Part shown: positions 56,987 through 64,000 of the stretch, one piece after another
Layout: each line of letters starts with the position of its first letter
Position numbering within the stretch: position 1 is the first letter of the stretch
Assembly (NCBI GenBank): GCA_950295325.1
Contig: OX485807.1
Coordinates: forward strand, 29,671,666-29,735,665
DNA from: Polytrichum commune
Lineage: Eukaryota; Streptophyta; Polytrichopsida; Polytrichales; Polytrichaceae
DNA: 64,000 nucleotides
Direction of reading: 5' to 3'
Translations under genes and position numbers: made by a program
The notes under the pieces: generated by a model
What the model saw: only the letters and a program-made list of their open reading frames with translations
Database searches by the model: none
What the model was told of the DNA's origin: nothing

Positions 56987-57999
56987 CTATGTAATGGATC
57001 TTGTAGTGTTAAATGTCAGCCAAGCTAAGATGCACACCAAGAATGCTAAAAAAAACCATATTTTTGTTCCCCACTTATCATGTTCATCATTGTCCCCATC
57101 GCTAGCCACGGCATCTCCAGATGTATACACAAAGAAGAGCTTCTTCTCTTTTGCCTCATAGTGAATCTCAACAACAGGGGAAACATCATCGTAGAAATCA
57201 TCACTGCTCAGCGCAAGGTTCCCTTCCACAGAATGTATGTAAAATTGCCGATATGTTGCATTCGAATCAGCCCAAAATTCAACACTATCACCTTCATAAT
57301 CCTGCTGCTCGAGTGTCCTTGACCCAATCGTTGCAGACCAATCATCTATTTGGATTTTAAAGTCAGTTTTATTTATGATTTTCCTTTTTCCTTGTTCAAG
57401 ATGCTTCTTAGTTGCCTTCTTTCTCTTGGTAGAGCCTGGAACCTGCACAGTCAAAGACCAAAACTTGTATTAGCATGTCCATAGAAAGTTTTGACTTTGT
57501 AGTACGACCGTGAGTAGACCACAATCAATGTAGACCTTAACATATTTAAAGAGAACACAGGGTGGTGAAAAACTTTGACAATGAATAATCATCAGATATC
57601 CAGTAAGCATAGGACCTCTAATGAAATTGTAACCTTTGGAGGTAGTCTAGGCCTTATATGAGTCACAAAACTTGCAAGTTGAGACTTGTATGGGACTTGC
57701 ACAGAGGTGGAAGAAAAATGTCTCTACAGAGAATCTCGTACACTGCTCTGGGTGCGTTGGGAAATAAGGTTTCCCCACATGACGCTTTGATCAAAGTTAA
57801 CCAAGCTGAAGAAACATTGAAGGATGAAATTTAGGTACTATTATAGGAGGGTGAAGGATATTAACAATAATAGCGATATTCAAAAGGCACATGGCCATAA
57901 AACTTACATGTAACCTTGTGGTCTGATCCAATGCAATTTTGGACTCTTCTGTTCCACAAAATGCACAATTCATCATATCAAGCAGTGCCTTATTAGATG
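56987..57999 (-). CDS. Unrecognised protein with CxxC motif and C-terminal membrane helix (3' part)
   Basis: Two exons are supported: 57999-57908 (acceptor TTTTACAG, donor CAT|GTAAGT) and 57442-56987 (acceptor TGTGCAG). Exon 57999-57908 gives ALLDMMNCAFCGTEESKIA, with one CxxC pair. The last exon starts VPGSTKRKKATKKHLEQGKR, a basic stretch, then DFKIQIDDWSATIGSRTLEQ, an acidic middle region, and IWFFLAFLVCILAW, a hydrophobic helix near the C-terminus, so tail anchoring is likely. The upstream exon or exons were not found. No domain is recognised. Phases agree and no stop interrupts, so it is probably a real gene whose 5' end lies between 58000 and 59700 or has been lost. Confidence 0.55.
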
Positions 58000-58342
58000 C
58001 TGTAAAAGAGAAAAGATTTTCCCAAGATAGCTATGCAAGTTCTAAAAGCTCTTACTACTGAACATGAAATGTAGAAATCAAATGTTTTGACAAATGTCTT
58101 CATAATGTGATGAAACCAGTGGAAACTACTGAAGACATGGTATATGTCTCACTGAACAACTATCAACAACACAATAACTAGTCCTAGCACTGTGGAGACG
58201 TCATTAGAACCAATGGGTGTTGAGGTAAGATGTATTACGTACTACCTGCTCAACGCAATCAGAGTATAGTAAAACAACAAAAATCCTCACATTATGAGGA
58301 TGTCACAACATTTGCAAGCACCAGCAAGGTCAAGCCATGTTA

Positions 58343-58561
58343 CTCCCTGCGTCCCCAAATGATCCCTACCCCCCGGAGTTTTTTGTCCCGAAAGGATTGT
58401 CCAAAATCAAAAGTTTTTTTTTCTTTCTTTTTAAATGTAGAAATTGTTTGGCATATTTATTTACCATTTTTTTCAGCTAGGGGGGTTGAATAATATTTGA
58501 GAAAAATATATTGGGATAGAAAACTCTGGAGGGTAGAACAATCATTTTGGGACACAGGGAG
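58343..58561. mobile_element. Stowaway-type MITE with TA target-site duplication
   Basis: The left end CTCCCTGCGTCCCCAAATGA and the minus-strand right end CTCCCTGTGTCCCAAAATGA match the Stowaway consensus (CTCCCTCCGT...), flanked by TA at 58341-58342 and 58562-58563. It is 219 bp, non-coding, and related to Tc1/mariner. Confidence 0.92.
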
Positions 58562-59329
58562 TAAGTACACATTCCATAACTTGAGTTAATTCAAAGCGTG
58601 CATTCATCAAACTGTAACTTTATCAACTTACACTGCGACGTATGATAGTGAAATTGCGATATATATTAAATAGTGATATTTTAAATTTCAAGCCAGGAAA
58701 CTGGTTCATGAATCATAAATATCCTTGCTTATTACATCTACTTTGACTGATAGCTCCATTCAAGAAGCTTCCTTGGGTTTTGAGGATGTATTTTCCCCTT
58801 TCTATCAGCATCTAGCATGACCATTTACTACTCTTGTGTTCATCGTTTCACCTCCCATATATTAAGAACCAAGTGTGTGATGGATACACAATTTCAATGA
58901 TGACGTTAAAGGCACAATACTTGTATGTATCCTATGTTCATGGAAGGATCAATCAAGGCCCTGGTTTTGATTCTTCAAGTATGTGTAACGAGCTCACTGG
59001 TGTAGACATGGCTAGCACTAGATCTAAGCATTTTATACCTTTTTCATGAGTCCAAGGTGAGCTAACAGGTAAATACAAAAAATAATTAGGTCTAGTCGTG
59101 GCCATGTTCTCACTAGGCTCGTTACAGTATGTGCCTAGACAAAGAGAAATAACCACTGCTGAGGAAGTAACCCAATTCCCAAGTCCATATTCACACAACC
59201 TCCATGATACAAGACTTGGCATATATTACACTACTTCAAATGAGGAGCAGGTGATTACCATTACAAGCGCTAGACATGAAGCATTAGTAATGAAGAACAT
59301 ACCTATCAGAAGGGAACATTGCAGAGCCC

Positions 59330-59705
59330 TACATTGGGCGCCCATACCCATGCCCATGCCCATACCCACCCATGCCCATACCCACCCATGCCCATGGGTT
59401 TTGGGTGGGCATGGGTGCAATATTATTGTTCATGGGCGGGCATGGCTGCGCTATTATTGTTCATGGGCGGGCATGGGCGGGCATGGGCGGGCATGGGTGG
59501 GCATGGGTGGGGCATAATTACACAATTACACAATTACACAATACACATTACATAATTTTTGAATACATGGGCGCAATTTGAATAGCATGGGTGGGCATGG
59601 GTGCGCACATGTCATGCTATGGGTGGGCATGGGTGGGCATGGGTGCGCACATGTCATGCTATGGGTGGGCATAGGTCGTTGCTGATGGGCATGGTCTGGG
59701 TATGG
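59330..59705. repeat. Minisatellite of GGGCATGGGT units at the kinase 3' end
   Basis: Irregular GGGTGGGCATGGG units (both strands at 59338-59400, then plus strand) include two larger units of about 45 bp with GTGCGCACATGTCATGCTAT (about 59600-59670). It ends seven bases before the kinase stop codon. Confidence 0.9.
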
Positions 59706-59711
59706 GTGCAA

Positions 59712-61430
59712 TTAGAAAGGAAAATGTTGGGCTCTGGAACATTGGACATGTCTCAATTCCACACAAACATCAGCAAACGAAGGCCGCAATTCAGGCGTGG
59801 CACTCCAACACTTTCTGATCAAGGTAGCTAGGGCCTCAGGACAATCTTTGGGTATTTCTGGTCGTTCGTTGTTTTGTATCTTTTTTCGCACTTCCTTGGG
59901 TACAATTTTTGCAAACGGAACATTCCCGGTCAAGACTTCAATACACACCATCCCAAAGCTGTAAATGTCAACTTTAAACGGGTTGACCTGAGTTCTGTTA
60001 GAGCCAGGTGACAAGTTCTGCCCAAGCGAGGTCTGATCCTTTGAGCCCCCTGTTCCTGAGCTTGGCAAACTCTGATCTTGTGAACCGTCACTTGATTCTA
60101 GAGGCATTAGCTCTGGGGCCATCCATCGAGTCGAACCAATATTTGGTTCATGTTGGGTGTTTGTGAGAGTCTGTTCTCTTTGTGTTGAGATCCCAAAATC
60201 CGCCAATTTCACCAACACTCATTTGTGACCAGGTGCCTCATCAGAAACTGCCCTTTTGCCAAGTTTTATGAGGATTTTCGCCGCTTTCAAATCTCTATGA
60301 ACGATTTTCTCACGATGCAGGTACTCCATGGCATCTGCAATCTGAATGAGCACATCGACAGCTGTAGCCATGTCAAATGGAGGACATTCACCTCCACCAG
60401 ATTCATTGTACATATGCATGCTGAGATTGCAATCATCCATCAGTTCCAAGATGAGGGAATATCCTTGACCAATGGTTGCAGAGAAATAGAAGGCAACGAT
60501 GTGTGGGTGACCTAATCCAGCCAAGATTTGTACTTCATTGTCAAATTCTTTTCCAGGAAACCCTCCGATATGTAAGCTCTTCTCTGCAGCATCAATTCCA
60601 CACCAAGTTGTCTTAAAAACAGTTCCGGTAGCACCACTTCCTAGTTGTGTACCTCTTTTCAAAAATTTCAACATCACATGATGGTTCTGCAAACCATTAA
60701 CTTGGGAAGAGCCAATCTGCAACTTTTTGAGCAGAATATCTGTCATTAGGTCTCTTTCTGGGTCTCTCTCTTGTCGGCTTTCTTGACTTTGATCTGTCAA
60801 CTTTGACAACAGCCACTCTCGATCAAGCTTGGCTTTGCCTTCAATAACCTGCCTTTCAGTTTTTCTGTATGCCACATCCGTAACTCTAGTCAATATGTCC
60901 AATTCTGATCCATTCTTGAGAAGCATTACATATAGCCGCAAGTCCGCAACTTGTGTGATAACCTGTTCAGTCACATCTGGCAAAATAAAAGCGCTTTGGA
61001 TCCACTGATGGTTGCAGCAATGCTTTACAAGTTTCGCAACATCTATGGCCACTCTGCATATTTGATTGAAAATTCCAAGATGACTTTGAATATCCTTAGG
61101 AGTGTGCTCACGTTTGTACTCTCCTATGTCCTGGACTGCCTCAGAAAGTTTGAGAGAGATATATTGACATTGGTTACAATGAATTCGTAATTCGTTGCTC
61201 CTTGGTGATGCAAGCCTGTTTACCTCCTTCGATAATTCTGCCGCAGTTTCTATCGGGTCAGAAGGGGGTCCTCTAAATAGATTGGTAAGGCGATCCTTCG
61301 CAGCCTTTACCACATCCATCTTTAAAAAAGTACAGGTTTCTCCAACGTCTCCACAAAATCTGATCGCCTCCAATCTGTGACCACCACGGTTCATGAAAAC
61401 ATTCAATAGTGCACTCACTCCATCGCCACG
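59712..61430 (-). pseudogene. Plant kinase with N-terminal helical bundle, interrupted by TGA
   Basis: An open exon begins after TAG at 61431-61433, a likely acceptor, and runs in one frame to TAA at 59712-59714 except for TGA at 60219-60221. The N-terminal 200 or so residues are helical (KAAKDRLTNLF, CNQCQYISLKLSEAVQDIG, VAKLVKHCCNHQW) and recall the helical bundle of plant kinases that includes MLKL-like proteins. The kinase domain follows: Gly loop GSGATGTVF, Lys in AAEKS, Glu in FDNEVQIL, HRDLKAAKIL, LADFGIS, RWMAPEL, and a C-lobe ending ELRHVQC. HRDLKAAKIL has Lys where active kinases have Asn, so metal binding should fail. The TGA falls between HRD and DFG. The normal C-terminus seems replaced by a short tail beside the minisatellite. 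No ATG start was found in this exon, so an upstream exon is missing or unrecognised. Confidence 0.7.
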
Positions 61431-61435
61431 CTATA

Positions 61436-62190
61436 TCCGTCTTACAAAAAATTCACTTACACATCGAAACACTGCGTTCACAAGGCTACGTAATTGTCCC
61501 TTTGATGCCTTGGCTGCTCAACACGACTTGGGTACTCAGAAAACTGAAGGTTACTGATCCTCCTTTATTCAGTCCGGAAGGACGGGCCACATTGACATGC
61601 AGAAAAACACTATTAAACGAAACAGAGTATCTAGTCTGAAGCTTTAATATGTTCATTCTTGGAAGTTATGGGTTACTTGAGGTACATATGAAGTTCAGCA
61701 ATTGGCATTCCCACTTCTAACGTTACTAAACGAGAAGATCACGACTATAAATAACTCATCATAACACTACAGCTACTGTAGCTTGTCCTGGACCCAAAGA
61801 AGACCTCTGCTTACCGATTGAGAAGCTGGTCAGTAAGGCACCACACCTACAGGCGTCAGACCACCAACGTCGATACGTTCTTAGCGGGGAAAGGTCGTAT
61901 GCGAGCAAAGAGCGGAGAGCGGAGAGCAGAAAGTAGAGGTTGAAGAGCATAAATTAGACATTTGGAATGCCATTTTAAGGTGAATCAACTCCTATAACTG
62001 TGGAATTTTTTGACAACTTTATTACTAATTTAAACTTTTGATATGTATAACTGTGGATTTTCAATCTAAAAATATAGTCTTTGTACATGTTTCCACCGCT
62101 TTGGTTTAGGGTGTAGGGTTCATCACAATTTCCATGCATCAATTAGGGCTGACGTCATGATGAGGTCAAAGTTCAAGAGCCGCGCATCGG
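61436..62190. other. Region upstream of the kinase exon
   Basis: It should hold the kinase first exon or promoter, but none is recognisable. A GAGCGGAGA-type repeat lies at about 61910-61930. Confidence 0.35.
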
Positions 62191-62199
62191 CCTTCACTT

Positions 62200-62860
62200 A
62201 TCTATCTCAATATCTTTTATCCATTTTCCTTTTAAGAATCGAAATTTATGTGATTGTTCATTTGTCACTAATCTCTTTTGTTTATTCACTAAATGGTTAA
62301 CATCCATGCCCAATCAATCTTAAATTATTTTTTATTAACATTAAAGACTTCTCAAAGACTTATTATCTTCTATGTTCAATTTCTTTTTATTAACATTCTT
62401 TTTAATTTATCCCTTATAGAATCCTAATTCTTTTGGTTGTTCAATTGTGAATCATCCCTTCTATTCATCAACAATTTTGTTAACATTTATGCCCTACCAT
62501 CTTTAATTTTAATTTTCCTCACTTCTCAGTCTTAAAGACTTGTTACCTTCAATTTTTTTTTCTTATTGTTTTTTTTTTCATTTTCCATTTCTAATTTTTT
62601 AAAATTTTAATCCATTGTCCATTGTTTATTTTTATTTTTACATTCTTGATTTTTGTTCTATTTTTTTTCCTTTTGAGAAAACTCATTTTTGGGTTGTTTA
62701 TTTGCCAACGATCTCTTCTAATGATTAACTCTTTGGATAACATCAATGCCCTATCTATCTTAGTTTTCATTTTTCTCTCTTATGATATCTCAAAGACTTC
62801 TACTCTTCAATTCTTTGTAGCTTATTTTCATTTTTATAGCCATACTAACTTTTTCTAATT
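62200..62860. repeat. Diverged T-rich tandem array, three units of about 190-260 bp
   Basis: Blocks resembling GTTGTTCATTTGTCACTAAT followed by TGGTTAACATCCATGCCC and AAAGACTTCTCAAAGACTT recur at about 62245, 62435 and 62693. Very AT-rich, no coding sequence. Confidence 0.6.
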
Positions 62861-63057
62861 TCTCTCAAAAACATATAACTCATGCATGTTTCATGCGAGG
62901 GTTTAGGGTATGGATGTACCATAGGCAAAGATTGATTATAGTTGTAATTCAGTGGTAAAAATAAGATTAACACAGTTTGAAAACATAAAAGTAGCCATTA
63001 CAATGGCTCTCCAAATTGGAGATATGATTGACTGGTTGAGAAAAACAAAACTGAGGT

Positions 63058-64000
63058 CTATTCACTAATAGCCTCATCATCCACATAAATCAAACCGTTA
63101 CCAACAAAGCTGGTGGATAGAGAAATAGAACCACCAACACAATCACTAGGGCTGGCTTGAATGTCAGTCAAGCCAATCTCAAAATCAACATCTGCATCAA
63201 CATCTAAGAATTTCAAAACACGAGGGTTATACTTCGGAGAGGCATTTGACTGGAGAGATGGAGATGCTTGTAGTGCTTGTAGCTTAGCAATTTCTTCTGC
63301 ATATGAAGGGAGTCTCCAACTCTTAGTTGGACTAGGATAGTCTCTGCAATATTGCAACATTTTAAAGAGTTTAGGCACAAGTGATATCATGGTTCTAAAA
63401 AAACTATGAATATTGACCAATAAAATAGAAAGAGTAAGCGGTACTTACTTACTCAGAGTCCTCAACACGACGCCGCTTCACTGCAGCGACCTTCTTTGGT
63501 TTCTTTGCAACTGGCACATGGGCTTGAGGAGGTGGAGGAGGTGGAGGTGGTGGAGCAATAGACATCATAGGCTGAAGAACAGCCCCAAACAACTTCTTGT
63601 CACTCTCCAGGCCCAGTACGTGCCTGCCAGTACTCTTGCAAGCACGAATAGAATTGCCTACAAAGAAATCAACAATTTGTAATAAGCAGGGTATTTTGGA
63701 AACCTGAGGTCCTTTCGAACAGTTTCTGAACTTTTCCACCACTTGAGCCAACGCACTTTGTACTTGGGCTCAACCGCTGCAGTTGCCACCATCTGCAGTT
63801 TTTCTAGTGACATCTCAACTTTGGCAGCAACGTGTGCACTATAATGCGCAATAACCTGTATGTCCAAGGAAGTAATGCATCAGCAGAGGCAAAGCTAAGG
63901 TCTTGAGTCGAAATCAAAATCCAAGTAAAATTCACTCACCTCTTCCATGAAGCCCTCCCCTACGGCTGGATTAGCAACTGATTGGGCTTTGTTGAAGTAG
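63058..64000 (-). CDS. Unrecognised multi-exon gene, 5' end beyond the window
   Basis: Exons on the minus strand: edge to 63940 (YFNKAQSVANPAVGEGFMEE, donor GAG|GTGAGT); one starting 63855 (VIAHYSAHVAAKVEMSLEKLQ; its donor is uncertain, perhaps AAAA|GTTCAG); 63657-63453 (donor GA|GTAAGT); and 63343-63058, ending in TAG. The third exon carries nine consecutive prolines, then KKPKKVAAVKRRRVEDSE, a basic run that looks like a nuclear signal. The last exon gives SPTKSWRLPSYAEEIAKLQ and an acidic C-terminus. Phases match between the first two and the last two. I do not recognise the family. A nuclear role is inference from composition. All exons are open, so it is probably expressed. Confidence 0.6.

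Noticed and set aside
59098-59517. 139-codon plus-strand frame with GMGGHGRAW repeats
   Set aside because: Translation of the minisatellite; periodic residues come from the repeat.
1-64000. tRNA, rRNA, CRISPR arrays, bacterial operons or viral integrations
   Set aside because: None seen; introns and plant transposons argue for plant nuclear DNA.

Overview
This is nuclear DNA from a land plant: AT-rich, gene-poor, with intron-containing genes that have GT/AG splice sites and a dense, nested load of transposable elements. The genes with recognisable plant homologues are an ARMADILLO REPEAT ONLY (ARO) protein, a plastid anthranilate phosphoribosyltransferase and a plant-type kinase. The repeat mix (PIF/Harbinger, Tigger/pogo, a LINE ending in RNase H, and a DUF7869-like element) would fit a seed-free plant such as a fern, lycophyte or bryophyte. 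That placement is inference and the species cannot be fixed from this window.

Layout. 1-17.2 kb is transposon territory: a decayed PIF/Harbinger element (1-2603), a deleted Tigger element (2919-4056), duplicated anonymous DNA (4.1-7.2 kb), a decayed DUF7869-like element (9.9-12.3 kb), a non-autonomous Harbinger (12712-14952) and a TTA-flanked MITE (16051-16957). 19.2-25.3 kb holds the ARO gene on the minus strand (three exons, 686 residues), with tandem arrays upstream, throughout intron 1 and at its 3' end. 25.6-37.8 kb has a tandem array, a 5'-truncated LINE with its poly(A) tail, a 1.4-kb inverted repeat, a near-perfect 71-bp hairpin and an 8-bp-TSD MITE. 38.4-42.6 kb is the plus-strand PAT1-like gene (nine exons, 407 residues), second enzyme of the tryptophan branch. 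43.8-45.3 kb has a GC-rich insert and inverted repeats. 50194-53576 is a complete PIF/Harbinger element with TTA target-site duplications, an open transposase and a broken MYB/SANT partner. 54.2-56.7 kb holds a second Tigger remnant and another 8-bp-TSD MITE. 57-64 kb carries three minus-strand loci: an unrecognised gene with a C-terminal membrane helix, a kinase interrupted by TGA, and an unrecognised multi-exon gene cut by the window edge.

The host genes share no pathway or operon logic. The mobile elements are related: three or four elements have similar Harbinger-type ends with TTA target sites, and two Harbinger elements share a tail-to-tail gene order. The features most worth a second look are the tandem array that duplicates the exon-2 splice-acceptor region of ARO, the duplicated ARO 3' end, the complete Harbinger element with its defective partner, the kinase with a stop and an Asn-to-Lys catalytic-loop change, and two short MITEs with exact 8-bp target-site duplications.
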